A DNA stretch of 64,000 nucleotides from Calditerrivibrio nitroreducens DSM 19672 (GCF_000183405.1 NC_014758.1:1-64000), one strand, 5' to 3'. Positions 19,904-27,490 are shown, counted from the first letter of the stretch. A program made the numbers and translations. The notes: generated by a model not told the origin, from the sequence alone.

Positions 19904-20758
19904 ATGAAAAAGATATATTTGATAGCATTTTGGGTAATTTTAAGCGTAGCATCATATGCTGCTGTGACTGAAGAAGAGCTGATGAGTACCACACCAAATC
20001 AGGTAAGAGAACAACTGCAGCAGAACATCAGAATCGGAATGAAAAACAGTGAAATGCTGAATGTGTATGGAATGCTTATGCAAAGTAGGTACAGTAATCA
20101 GGAGAAGAATCAGGTGTTAAGCCAGATGAGGGAGGCATTCCAGAAAGGAGCAACACAGGAGGCAATTGCAAACAAAGTTGGAGAAGGGCTGGCGAAGAAT
20201 GTAACTGCAGAGCAGATGGGAAAAGCATTAAACAATGTGGGAAACCGGTACTCATTTGCGAAACAGATAGCAGAAAGGATCACAAAAGAAGAGACTGTTA
20301 AAAATCGTATTATGAACAACATAGCAGAAGCATTGGCGGCGGGGATGCATGAAAGGGATGTGGAATCTCTGATGTCGAGGGATAGGGTAAGAAAAGATAA
20401 AGAGTTGGCTGCTGAAGTCTGTGAAATGGCCAGAGATATGGTGAGGGCAAGGATAAATTCACAGGATGTGGCAAAAACTATGGGATTAGCCATCGATAAG
20501 GGTTATTCGGCAAAAGAGATGGCTGAAATAAGAGCTATGTTTAGAAATAACATCCGAAATATGAATGCTAATGAGCTGGCAATGAATATGAAATATGGGT
20601 TTGAAAAAGGTTACAAAGGTGGCCAGATGGCTGGTAGCATGTCAGGCTCTGGGAAAGGCGGTGGTGGTAGCGGTGACGGATCTGGTGCCGGTGCTGGTGG
20701 ATCAGGGGGTTCTGGTGGATCCGGTGGTGGACATGGCGGTGGAGGGAAAGGAAGATAG
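19904..20758 (+). CDS. Exported helical protein with Gly/Ser-rich C-terminal tail
   Basis: I do not recognise the family. The 284 residues start with a signal peptide (cleavage near ASYAA). Residues 25-240 form a long helical region of repeating units rich in Ala, Met, Lys and Glu (for example AEQMGKALNNVGNRY, SAKEMAEIRAMFRNN), with weak internal periodicity. The last 40 residues are almost only Gly, Ser, Lys and His. It is the last gene of the ECF cluster and is followed by a strong terminator. The Gly-rich tail echoes the small Gly-rich protein at the start of the cluster. Confidence 0.7.
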   Translation: MKKIYLIAFWVILSVASYAAVTEEELMSTTPNQVREQLQQNIRIGMKNSEMLNVYGMLMQSRYSNQEKNQVLSQMREAFQKGATQEAIANKVGEGLAKNVTAEQMGKALNNVGNRYSFAKQIAERITKEETVKNRIMNNIAEALAAGMHERDVESLMSRDRVRKDKELAAEVCEMARDMVRARINSQDVAKTMGLAIDKGYSAKEMAEIRAMFRNNIRNMNANELAMNMKYGFEKGYKGGQMAGSMSGSGKGGGGSGDGSGAGAGGSGGSGGSGGGHGGGGKGR

Positions 20759-20770
20759 CAAAAAATATAT

Positions 20771-20798
20771 TGCCACCCTCAGGGGTGGCATTTTTTAT
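20771..20798 (+). terminator. Rho-independent terminator of the ECF cluster
   Basis: TGCCACCC (20771-20778) pairs with GGGTGGCA (20783-20790), followed by TTTTTTA. It closes the cluster that starts at 18244. Confidence 0.9.
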
Positions 20799-20880
20799 TT
20801 TATTAAAAAAATAAATTTTTGACCAAAATCAATTCCATTTTTAAATCTTTAGTCTATATTCTTATCAACAAGGAGGCAAT

Positions 20881-22110
20881 ATGGAAAGAGTAAATATAAA
20901 TGAGAATATGACTATATTGGAATTAGTAACAAATTATCCGGAATCTATTGAAGTCCTGATATCAAATGGATTTCCGCAATTTGCCGATAAAACCCATATT
21001 GAATCAGTGGGGAAGTTTTTAAAACTCTCTACTGCTCTAAAATCTAAAGGGTATGATATTGAAACTTACATAAAACTGATAGAAGAGAAGATTAGTTCTG
21101 ACAAAAACTATAAGGTGGCAACAAAGATAGAAGAAAATTCTGACATCAATATCGTTGGACTTTTGCCATGTCCGGTGAGGGTTCCATTGCAGGAGCAATT
21201 CACCACATTTCTGGAAAAGTTTGAAAAGGATAAAAAAATCAAAGTGAATTATAAGTTTGAGGCGGCTTCGATAGGGCTTGATTATTTAAAGGAGAATATA
21301 CTTTCGATAAATGATGTGGATAAATTGCCGGATATCTTTATAAGTGCAGGGTTTGAGGCATTTTTTGATCAAAAGTCACTGGGTCTTTTCAAAGAGAAGA
21401 AGGTTTTTGTAGATATTACAGAGGATGAGGTTAATGAAAATTTTAGATCGTTAGGAATAAAAGATCCACATGGAGACTATTCCATTATATCACTTGTGGT
21501 GGCTGTATTTATGGTGAATAAAAAGGAATTGGGTGATCTTCCAGTTCCTAAAAGCTGGTCAGACCTTTTAAAACCTCAATATGCCCAGAGGGTGGCACTG
21601 CCGGTGGGTGATTTTGATCTGTTTAATGGGATATTGTTGAATATATACAAAGATTTTGGTTACGAAGGGATTGAAAAGATTGCGAAAACACTATTAAAAT
21701 CTATGCATCCTTCACAGATGGTAAAAAATGCAAATATGAAAAATGCCGAAAAACCAGCAATAACAATTATGCCATACTTTTTTACAAAAATGGTCAGGGA
21801 CGTAAGCAGTATGGAGGTCGTCTGGCCGGAGGATGGGGCGATTGTGGCTCCCGTATTTATGTTGGTGAAAAGAAGTAAGAGAGAGATACTTGAACCTATT
21901 GCCAGATTCATTGCCGGAAAGGAGATGGGAGAGATTCTATCTCATAGAGGACTATTTCCATCGCTGAATAAAGATGTGAAAAATATTGTACCGGAAAATG
22001 CTAAGTTTAAGTGGCTTGGTTGGGATTTTATATATTCTCATGATATAGGTGCTTTGATACATCAGTTGAATCAGCTATTTGAAAAATCAGCCTCAGAGGT
22101 GCTTAAATGA
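20881..22110 (+). CDS. DUF1858 domain fused to ABC-type substrate-binding fold, no signal peptide
   Basis: The 409 residues have two parts. Residues 1-70 (MTILELVTNYPESIEVLISNGF...) match the DUF1858 pattern found beside redox and nitrosative-stress proteins. Residues about 88-405 look like a type 2 periplasmic binding protein of the Fe3+/thiosulfate type (VPLQEQFTTFLEKFEK, LPDIFISAGFEAFF, PKSWSDLLKPQYAQRVALPV). No signal peptide or lipobox exists, so the binding domain should be cytoplasmic, which is very unusual. The gene overlaps the following GTPase by 4 bases. The bound ligand is unknown; a metal, cluster or small anion is possible. Confidence 0.8.
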   Translation: MERVNINENMTILELVTNYPESIEVLISNGFPQFADKTHIESVGKFLKLSTALKSKGYDIETYIKLIEEKISSDKNYKVATKIEENSDINIVGLLPCPVRVPLQEQFTTFLEKFEKDKKIKVNYKFEAASIGLDYLKENILSINDVDKLPDIFISAGFEAFFDQKSLGLFKEKKVFVDITEDEVNENFRSLGIKDPHGDYSIISLVVAVFMVNKKELGDLPVPKSWSDLLKPQYAQRVALPVGDFDLFNGILLNIYKDFGYEGIEKIAKTLLKSMHPSQMVKNANMKNAEKPAITIMPYFFTKMVRDVSSMEVVWPEDGAIVAPVFMLVKRSKREILEPIARFIAGKEMGEILSHRGLFPSLNKDVKNIVPENAKFKWLGWDFIYSHDIGALIHQLNQLFEKSASEVLK

Positions 22111-22790
22111 AATTTATAACTATTTCTGGGCCGCCATCTTCTGGTAAAACATCCGTGATCTTGAAGGTGATAGAATCTTATAAATTACAGAATCAGAAAT
22201 GTGGTGTGGTGAAGTTTGATTGTTTGTTGACGGATGACGATAAGCTTTATGAAGCCAAGGGGATACCAGTAAAAAAGGGTTTATCTGGTGGGCTATGTCC
22301 GGATCATTACTTCGTGAGTAATGTGGAGGCTTGTGTAGAATGGGGAAAAGAGCTGGGACTAAATATTTTGATAAGTGAGAGTGCAGGATTGTGCAATAGA
22401 TGCTCCCCACATATTAGAGGGGTGACAGCTGTTTGTGTGATTGATAATCTAAGTGGGGTTAATACTCCAAAGAAGATAGGTCCTATGCTTAAATTTGCTG
22501 ATATTGTTGTAATAACAAAAGGAGACATCGTATCCCAGGCGGAAAGGGAAGTATTTGCTTCGAGGGTGAAGGTGGTTAATCCAAGGGCTGTTATTATGCA
22601 TGTAAATGGTATTACCGGACAGGGAGCATTCGAACTTGCTACAGTATTAAACGACACGGAAGATATAGATACCCTAAAAGGTAAGCAACTTAGATTTTCT
22701 ATGCCAGCTGCCCTTTGTTCCTACTGTCTGGGGGAGACGAGAATCGGTGATGCTTATCAGATGGGGAATGTAAAAAAAATGGATTTTTAG
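22107..22790 (+). CDS. HypB/CobW-like GTPase with extra CxxC motifs
   Basis: The 227-residue P-loop GTPase has Walker A GPPSSGKTS (8-16), a switch region VKFDCLLTDDDK, a G3-like SESAG (90-94) and a G4-like TKGD (137-140). These place it near the SIMIBI metallochaperone GTPases (HypB, UreG, CobW). Cys pairs at 96/99 (CNRC) and 204/207 (CSYC), plus Cys64, could bind a metal or Fe-S cluster. It overlaps the binding-protein gene and lies 9 bases before the ABC ATPase. A metallocofactor-insertion role is inferred from family and context; it is not HypB itself. Confidence 0.8.
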   Translation: MKFITISGPPSSGKTSVILKVIESYKLQNQKCGVVKFDCLLTDDDKLYEAKGIPVKKGLSGGLCPDHYFVSNVEACVEWGKELGLNILISESAGLCNRCSPHIRGVTAVCVIDNLSGVNTPKKIGPMLKFADIVVITKGDIVSQAEREVFASRVKVVNPRAVIMHVNGITGQGAFELATVLNDTEDIDTLKGKQLRFSMPAALCSYCLGETRIGDAYQMGNVKKMDF

Positions 22791-22799
22791 GGGTGATGA

Positions 22800-23795
22800 A
22801 TGAAAGATTTTTTAAGCTTGAGTATAGCAAATCTGCTTAATGAATATATCTTTGTATACGATTTTCTGGATTCATACGATCTGAAATTGAAAGATGATGA
22901 ATTGTCGAAAAATTTCAGAGAGTTTTTTGATTCCCTTGACGAGGACAAGCTTGAAGAGAAAGGGTTAAGCATAGAGCTGTTAAAAGAGCAGTTTGTAAAC
23001 TTTATGAATGCAATGACTGCAGACGTTGATACCATTGAGGAGTTGGAAAGTATTACTATTGTGGGTGGTGTAAATAAGTATGGTGAACCTGAAAATGTAG
23101 AATTAACCATCAGGAAAGGGGAAATTATCTGTATCGTTGGCCCCACAGGGTCTGGAAAAAGCCGACTTCTCGCCGATATCGAATGGCTTGCACAAAAAGA
23201 TACCCCAACAAAGAGGCAGATTTTAATAAATGGAAAAGTGCCTGATAAAAAGAGAAGGTTTTCGATTGATCATAAGATGGTGGCACAATTGTCCCAAAAT
23301 ATGAATTTCGTTATGGATTTAACAGTAGAAGAATTTATTAGAATGCATGCAGAAAGTAGACTGATAGAAAATGTTGATGAAAAGGTTAGTGCTATTATAG
23401 CTGAGGCAAATAAGCTTGCGGGTGAACAGTTTCAGGCGGATACACCTGTTACTTCCCTCAGTGGTGGGCAGTCAAGGGCATTGATGATTGCTGATACAGC
23501 AATTTTGAGTAGATCTCCAATTATTTTGATTGATGAGATAGAGAATGCAGGGATCGATAGAAAAAAAGCATTGGAATTACTTGTAAAAGAGGAAAAGATT
23601 GTTCTTATGGCCACCCACGATCCTATTCTGGCACTAATGGGGGATAAAAGACTTGTGATTAAAAATGGGGGTATAAGTAAGATAATAGAAGTCTCAGAAG
23701 AAGAAAGACAGCATCTGCCATATTTACAGGCTCTTGATGAAAAGCTATTGAGTCTTAGGAATCAGATAAGAAATGGTGAATTACTAAATATATAA
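22800..23795 (+). CDS. ABC-type ATPase without permease partner
   Basis: The 331 residues have an N-terminal helical domain (1-75: ANLLNEYIFVYDFLDSYDL...) resembling a ScdA/DUF1858-like helical domain. A full ABC nucleotide-binding domain follows: Walker A GPTGSGKS (114-121), signature LSGGQ (220-224), Walker B IILIDE (241-246) and H-loop ATHDP. There are no membrane segments and no adjacent permease gene. With the cytoplasmic binding protein and GTPase it may form a soluble assembly or repair machine rather than a transporter. Which process it serves cannot be read from sequence. Confidence 0.8.
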   Translation: MKDFLSLSIANLLNEYIFVYDFLDSYDLKLKDDELSKNFREFFDSLDEDKLEEKGLSIELLKEQFVNFMNAMTADVDTIEELESITIVGGVNKYGEPENVELTIRKGEIICIVGPTGSGKSRLLADIEWLAQKDTPTKRQILINGKVPDKKRRFSIDHKMVAQLSQNMNFVMDLTVEEFIRMHAESRLIENVDEKVSAIIAEANKLAGEQFQADTPVTSLSGGQSRALMIADTAILSRSPIILIDEIENAGIDRKKALELLVKEEKIVLMATHDPILALMGDKRLVIKNGGISKIIEVSEEERQHLPYLQALDEKLLSLRNQIRNGELLNI

Positions 23796-23819
23796 AATAA
23801 ATTAAATATGAGGTGAATT

Positions 23820-24059
23820 ATGCATCAGGGTTGCTCTGGAAGTTTTGAAAATGGACAACAAATTGTTGACAAGCTGAGGATGATGGGGTTTAGCAATCAA
23901 TATATGCCTATCCCATATGAAATTGAATGTGAGTGTGGTGAAAAATTTTTAATGGAAACGTTTGAGTCTAAATGTCCCAAATGTAATATGGTGTATGGTG
24001 TGACACCATGCCATGCTTTTGATGCAAAAAATATAATGCCAGCGGGTAGAGATTACTGA
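23820..24059 (+). CDS. Small cysteine-rich (zinc-ribbon-like) protein
   Basis: The 79-residue protein has an ECECG pair (Cys near 37 and 39), CPKC (54-57), a further Cys in TPCHAF, and MHQGC at the start. The CxC...CxxC arrangement suggests a zinc ribbon or small metal-binding module. It is the fourth gene of the DUF1858/GTPase/ABC cluster, 24 bases after the ATPase. I do not recognise a named family. Confidence 0.7.
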   Translation: MHQGCSGSFENGQQIVDKLRMMGFSNQYMPIPYEIECECGEKFLMETFESKCPKCNMVYGVTPCHAFDAKNIMPAGRDY

Positions 24060-24101
24060 GACTTAATGTGGTGATCCATTAGATTAACCGTTAGGTAGAT
24101 T

Positions 24102-24419
24102 ATGAAAAAAGAGAAAAGAATAAAAAAAGATGCAAAGACATTAAGAAGATTTATAATGATATATTGTAGAGAACACCATCTGAAAAACGGTGTTGCAGAG
24201 GAAGGGGAGGGGCTCTGTGGGGAATGTTTAGAGCTTTTACGATACGCATTAAAAAGGGATGAAAAGTGTCCGCTTGATCCAAAGCCAAAATGTAAGGATT
24301 GCAAGATACATTGCTACAAACCTGAAATGAGGTTGAAAATTAAAGAGGTGATGAAATTCAGCGGGATCTATTTAATTAAAAGAGGTAGAATTGACTATAT
24401 TTTTCATTACTTTTTTTAA
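24102..24419 (+). CDS. ygbA: YgbA-type nitric-oxide-responsive protein
   Basis: The 105 residues match the YgbA/'nitrous oxide-stimulated promoter' family: MIYCREHH, then LCGECLELLRYA, KCPLDPKPKCKDCKIHCYKPEMR, and a C-terminal VMKFSGIYLI. The conserved Cys/His set could bind a metal. In enterobacteria ygbA is repressed by NsrR and helps under nitrosative stress. Here it follows the DUF1858/GTPase/ABC cluster after 42 bases on the same strand. This makes an NO or Fe-S damage connection plausible for the whole cluster, but not proven. Confidence 0.85.
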   Translation: MKKEKRIKKDAKTLRRFIMIYCREHHLKNGVAEEGEGLCGECLELLRYALKRDEKCPLDPKPKCKDCKIHCYKPEMRLKIKEVMKFSGIYLIKRGRIDYIFHYFF

Positions 24420-24447
24420 AACATTTTTTATTTTTATAAAAATATAT

Positions 24448-24475
24448 TTGACAAAGAGATTTTTTTTGATATTAT
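24448..24475 (+). promoter_or_regulatory. Promoter of first cold-shock gene
   Basis: TTGACA (24448-24453), a 16-base spacer and TATTAT (24470-24475), with an AT-rich upstream stretch. It predicts a short leader of about 40 bases before the ATG at 24522. Confidence 0.7.
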
Positions 24476-24521
24476 CAAAGAAGGGTATAAGCCCTGTAAT
24501 TTAACAATGAGGTGAAATGTT

Positions 24522-24725
24522 ATGAGTAACACAGGAACAGTTAAGTGGTTCAACGACACTAAAGGGTATGGTTTCATCACCAGCTCCACCGGAGAGGATG
24601 TATTTGTACATTACTCTGCGATTACTATGGATGGGTTTAAAAGCCTGAAAGAGGGAGATAAGGTAAACTTTGATATCGTTAAAGGTCCAAAAGGTCCCCA
24701 AGCAGCTAACGTTACAAAAGCTTAA
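24522..24725 (+). CDS. Cold-shock protein (CspA family), copy 1
   Basis: This 67-residue OB-fold nucleic-acid chaperone carries the RNP1/RNP2-type motifs KGYGFIT and DVFVHYSAI, starts [14 protein letters not shown] and ends GPQAANV. It is nearly identical to the second copy at 24950, differing at about six residues. It has its own promoter and its own terminator, so the two genes are separate transcription units created by tandem duplication. The leader AACAATGAGGTGAAATGTT includes the Shine-Dalgarno GAGGTGA and is nearly conserved in front of copy 2. Confidence 0.95.
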   Translation: MSNTGTVKWFNDTKGYGFITSSTGEDVFVHYSAITMDGFKSLKEGDKVNFDIVKGPKGPQAANVTKA

Positions 24726-24746
24726 TCCCTGAGAGACGAAAATGAT

Positions 24747-24770
24747 GCCCGCCGAAAGGCGGGCTTTTTT
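24747..24770 (+). terminator. Terminator of cold-shock copy 1
   Basis: GCCCGCC-GAAA-GGCGGGC (24747-24764) is followed by six T. The same stem and GAAA loop recur after copy 2. Confidence 0.92.
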
Positions 24771-24875
24771 GTTTTAAGGATAATTTATTAGAATTTTCTT
24801 AAACAAACAAAATATTATTTATCAGAGCATTACGTTTTAATGTTAAAATTATTTTTACAGAATAGAAAATAATCA

Positions 24876-24903
24876 TTGACATATAATAAAATCATGATAC
24901 ATT
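24876..24903 (+). promoter_or_regulatory. Promoter of second cold-shock gene
   Basis: TTGACA (24876-24881), a 16-base spacer and TACATT (24898-24903), located 47 bases before the ATG at 24950. The spacing matches copy 1. Confidence 0.65.
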
Positions 24904-24949
24904 ATCTATTAGAGCAGAAAGCTCTTTAATAATAACGAGGTGAAATGTT

Positions 24950-25153
24950 ATGAGTAACACAGGAACAGTTAAGTGGTTCAACGACACAAAAGGTTATGGT
25001 TTTATTACCAGCACAACAGGAGAGGATGTATTTGTACACTACTCTGCGATTACTATGGGTGGGTTTAAAAGCCTGAAAGAGGGAGACAGGGTAAAATTTG
25101 ATATCGTAAAAGGTCCAAAAGGTCCGCAAGCAGCTAATGTAAATATGGCTTAA
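24950..25153 (+). CDS. Cold-shock protein (CspA family), copy 2
   Basis: This 67-residue tandem paralogue of the gene at 24522 has the same OB-fold motifs ([16 protein letters not shown]). Changes include D-to-G in TMGGFKS and a different C-terminus (NMA). The leader around the Shine-Dalgarno and the first codons are nearly identical to copy 1, as is the terminator. The promoter regions have diverged more, so the two copies may respond differently to temperature or growth phase. Confidence 0.95.
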   Translation: MSNTGTVKWFNDTKGYGFITSTTGEDVFVHYSAITMGGFKSLKEGDRVKFDIVKGPKGPQAANVNMA

Positions 25154-25180
25154 TTAAAATATACGATAGTATGAGATGAT

Positions 25181-25205
25181 GCCCGCCGAAAGGCGGGTTT
25201 TTTTT
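25181..25205 (+). terminator. Terminator of cold-shock copy 2
   Basis: GCCCGCC-GAAA-GGCGGGT (25181-25198) with a T-tract to 25205. It is the duplicated terminator. Confidence 0.92.
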
Positions 25206-25264
25206 ATTCAAAAATCATTTAAGAAAGATCTCAGGTTATAAATAAAATATAAACTACCTTAATG

Positions 25265-25293
25265 AATCATTATTTCAGAGAGAAAATGTTTAA
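25265..25293 (+). repeat. Left imperfect direct repeat (remnant of a DUF2905 3' end)
   Basis: These 29 bases match 27462-27490 at 27 positions. On the minus strand they read ILNIFSLK-stop, against LNIFFRK-stop of the intact DUF2905 gene. They look like a leftover of the same gene end on the far side of the ATPase/nuclease segment. Confidence 0.65.
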
Positions 25294-25300
25294 GATGTCA

Positions 25301-25418
25301 GTTAGAACGTTAGAACGTTAGAAAGTTAGAAAGTTGGAACGTTAAAACGTTAGAACGTTGAAACGCTGGAACGTTAAAACCTTGAACCTTGAACTTTGAA
25401 CATTGAACATTGAACATT
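25301..25418 (+). repeat. GAACGTT-type degenerate tandem array A
   Basis: The array has about 15 degenerate units of 7-9 bases. The first part is variants of GTTAGAAC; the second turns into TTGAACA/TTGAACC units. It sits upstream of the ATPase/nuclease gene and its promoter. The same type of array follows that gene in the same orientation. No coding potential. Confidence 0.85.
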
Positions 25419-25425
25419 TTATGAT

Positions 25426-25453
25426 TTGACAATTTATTATATTATACTATAAT
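25426..25453 (+). promoter_or_regulatory. Near-consensus promoter of the ATPase/nuclease gene
   Basis: TTGACA (25426-25431), a 16-base spacer and a perfect TATAAT (25448-25453), 35 bases before the ATG. It lies between array A and the gene. Confidence 0.75.
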
Positions 25454-25487
25454 TATTTACATAACATATTATCATCTGGAGCAAATA

Positions 25488-27020
25488 ATGAAAAAACTCC
25501 CAATAGGTATACAGACTTTTAGCAAAATAAGAGAAGAAGGGTATATCTATATTGATAAAACGGAAGAAGCTTTTGAACTGGTTAATAATTTTACATACGT
25601 TTTCCTCTCCCGCCCCCGCAGGTTTGGTAAGTCATTATTTGTTGATACATTAAAAGAGTTGTTTGAAGGGAATAAGAAGCTTTTTGAAGGATTATACATT
25701 TACGACAAATGGAATTGGGATGAGAAATACCCGGTGATACATATAGATTTTAGGGGAGACCTTTTGTCGTTGCAATCATTGAAAGAGAGATTAAAAAAAT
25801 CTCTAAGAGACAATCAAAAAAGATTGGGGATAACTTGTGAAGAGGAACATAATCTATCTATTTGCCTTGAAGAGCTAATTCAAAAAGCTGCTGAGAAATA
25901 CAATCAAAAGGTAGTAATACTGATTGATGAATATGATAAACCAATACTTGATGTGATAGACGATATAGATCAGGCTAAAGAGCATAGGGGATATCTAAGA
26001 GGATTGTATTCTGTATTAAAAGGTGTGGATGCCCACATTAGGTTTGCCTTTCTTACAGGTGTGAGTAAATTTTCAAAGGCATCGATATTCAGTGGTTTAA
26101 ATATGCTTACAGATATATCACTTAATCCAAAATATGGTAATATATGTGGTTATACCCAGAGGGATATTGAGACGAGCTTTAAAGACTATTTTGTCGATGT
26201 GGATATGGAAAAGGTAAAGAGATGGTATAATGGGTATAATTTCTTAAAAGATAATGTTTACAATCCCTTTGATATTTTGCAATTTATCAGCAATGGGCTT
26301 GTTTTTGATAATTACTGGTTTGAAACCGGAACACCATCGTTTTTGATAAAGCTTCTAAAAGAGAGGAGATATTTTCTGCCAAATTTTTCAAATATCGTTG
26401 TGGATAAGAAACTTCTTTCCAGCTTTGACGTAGAGAATATAGATCTTGAAGTGATTCTATTTCAGTCAGGTTATTTGACAATAGAGAAGGTAATTCAGAC
26501 CCCCAGAAGTATAGAATACAAGCTCAGGATACCTAACCTTGAAGTCCAGATATCGTTAAATGATTATATACTTAGATACCTCTTTAACCATCGGGAAGCT
26601 AATTATATTCAAAATCAGAGCTATGATGCATTTTACAATGGTGAACTTGATGTGATAAGAGATAATCTTACGACCCTTTTTTCATCTATTCCATACACCA
26701 ATTATACAAACAACGAATTAAAACTATATGAAGGTTTTTATGCCAGTGTTGTATATTCTTACCTTGCATCTCTTGGTGTGGATTTGATAGGTGAGGATGT
26801 GACAAATAAGGGTAGGATTGATTTAACGGTATTTGTGTCAGATAAGGTATATATTATGGAATTTAAGGTGGACGGGGAAAAAGGTGAGGCCTTATCCCAG
26901 ATAAAACATAAAAACTACGCCCAGAAGTATCTGGATATGGGTAAAGATATTTACCTTGTGGGTATAGAATTTAGCTCAAGTGAGAAGAATATAGTAAATT
27001 TTGAGTGGGAAAAAGTTTAA
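25488..27020 (+). CDS. AAA-ATPase-like / PD-(D/E)XK nuclease-domain protein
   Basis: The 510 residues start with an AAA-ATPase-like domain (PIGIQTFSKIREEGYIYIDKT; Walker A RPRRFGKS at 42-49; Walker B VVILIDEYDKP near 145-155). The C-terminal domain of the DUF1703/PDDEXK_9 type has GRIDLTV and YIMEFKV near 443-460, matching the D...ExK nuclease core. Such genes are often multicopy in genomes; their role is unknown, with suggestions of selfish or defence functions. The gene has its own strong promoter and is bracketed by repeat arrays, the second starting on its stop codon. Together with the flanking 29-bp direct repeats this suggests a movable or recombined cassette. Confidence 0.85.
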   Translation: MKKLPIGIQTFSKIREEGYIYIDKTEEAFELVNNFTYVFLSRPRRFGKSLFVDTLKELFEGNKKLFEGLYIYDKWNWDEKYPVIHIDFRGDLLSLQSLKERLKKSLRDNQKRLGITCEEEHNLSICLEELIQKAAEKYNQKVVILIDEYDKPILDVIDDIDQAKEHRGYLRGLYSVLKGVDAHIRFAFLTGVSKFSKASIFSGLNMLTDISLNPKYGNICGYTQRDIETSFKDYFVDVDMEKVKRWYNGYNFLKDNVYNPFDILQFISNGLVFDNYWFETGTPSFLIKLLKERRYFLPNFSNIVVDKKLLSSFDVENIDLEVILFQSGYLTIEKVIQTPRSIEYKLRIPNLEVQISLNDYILRYLFNHREANYIQNQSYDAFYNGELDVIRDNLTTLFSSIPYTNYTNNELKLYEGFYASVVYSYLASLGVDLIGEDVTNKGRIDLTVFVSDKVYIMEFKVDGEKGEALSQIKHKNYAQKYLDMGKDIYLVGIEFSSSEKNIVNFEWEKV

Positions 27021-27107
27021 ACGTTGAAACGTTAGAAAGTTAGAACGTTAGAACGTTGAAAAGTTGAACATTGAACGTTGAACTTTGAACGTAGAACCTT
27101 GAACTTA
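27020..27107 (+). repeat. GAACGTT-type degenerate tandem array B
   Basis: About 11 units of GTTAGAAC/GTTGAAC/TTTGAAC start right at the stop codon of the ATPase/nuclease gene, in the same orientation as array A. From 27108 to about 27205 the sequence is AT-rich with nothing recognisable. Confidence 0.85.
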
Positions 27108-27205
27108 TTTTCCTGTCTTTGACACTTTGATTTTGTAAAATATTGTAGATAATAACTTTATAATTTTAAAATTGTACATTTTGTCACTACGAGTGATTTT
27201 TTAGG

Positions 27206-27461
27206 TTAAAATTTGAATTCATCTGGTCTAGAAAGATTCTTAGGCGGTGAGATTCTAAGTGTTCTTAATATCTGACTACCCAAACTATCAAATTTAGTTT
27301 TAAGCAGGTAGGTCTGATCATTAGATTCAAATATTGCAAAATTCATAGGATTAATTGTTCTTCGGATAGAAAACCAAGGGTATGGGCTAATGTAAGTATA
27401 AAGTTTTAGAAGATATTTTTCTGTTATTGGGGTACAGCTGTTTTTGCTGTACCATGAAGCA
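27206..27461 (-). pseudogene. Orphan coding remnant without a start codon
   Basis: On the minus strand one frame stays open for about 84 codons, from a TGA at about 27459-27461 to a TAA at 27206-27208. The peptide includes TPITEKYLLKLYTYISPYPW, SIRRTINPMNFAIFESNDQ and ISPPKNLSRPDEFKF, which looks like real protein rather than random frame. The only ATG is mid-frame and there is no Shine-Dalgarno sequence. I read it as the 3' remnant of a lost gene of unknown family. It lies between array B and the intact DUF2905 gene. Confidence 0.4.
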
Positions 27462-27490
27462 AATCATTATTTCCGAAAGAAAATGTTTAA
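27462..27490 (+). repeat. Right imperfect direct repeat (in DUF2905 3' end)
   Basis: These 29 bases match 25265-25293 with two mismatches. The block includes the stop codon of the DUF2905 gene. Confidence 0.65.

Noticed and set aside
20110-20493. 127-codon minus-strand open frame inside the 19904 gene
   Set aside because: It is an antisense shadow of a gene with strong codon bias, a signal peptide and a clear Shine-Dalgarno on the + strand.
22107-22790. Calling this gene hypB
   Set aside because: No hydrogenase genes are nearby and the G motifs and Cys pairs differ; only a broad SIMIBI GTPase assignment is justified.
25301-25418. Possible CRISPR array
   Set aside because: Units are 7-9 bases, directly adjacent and degenerate, with no spacers and no cas genes nearby.
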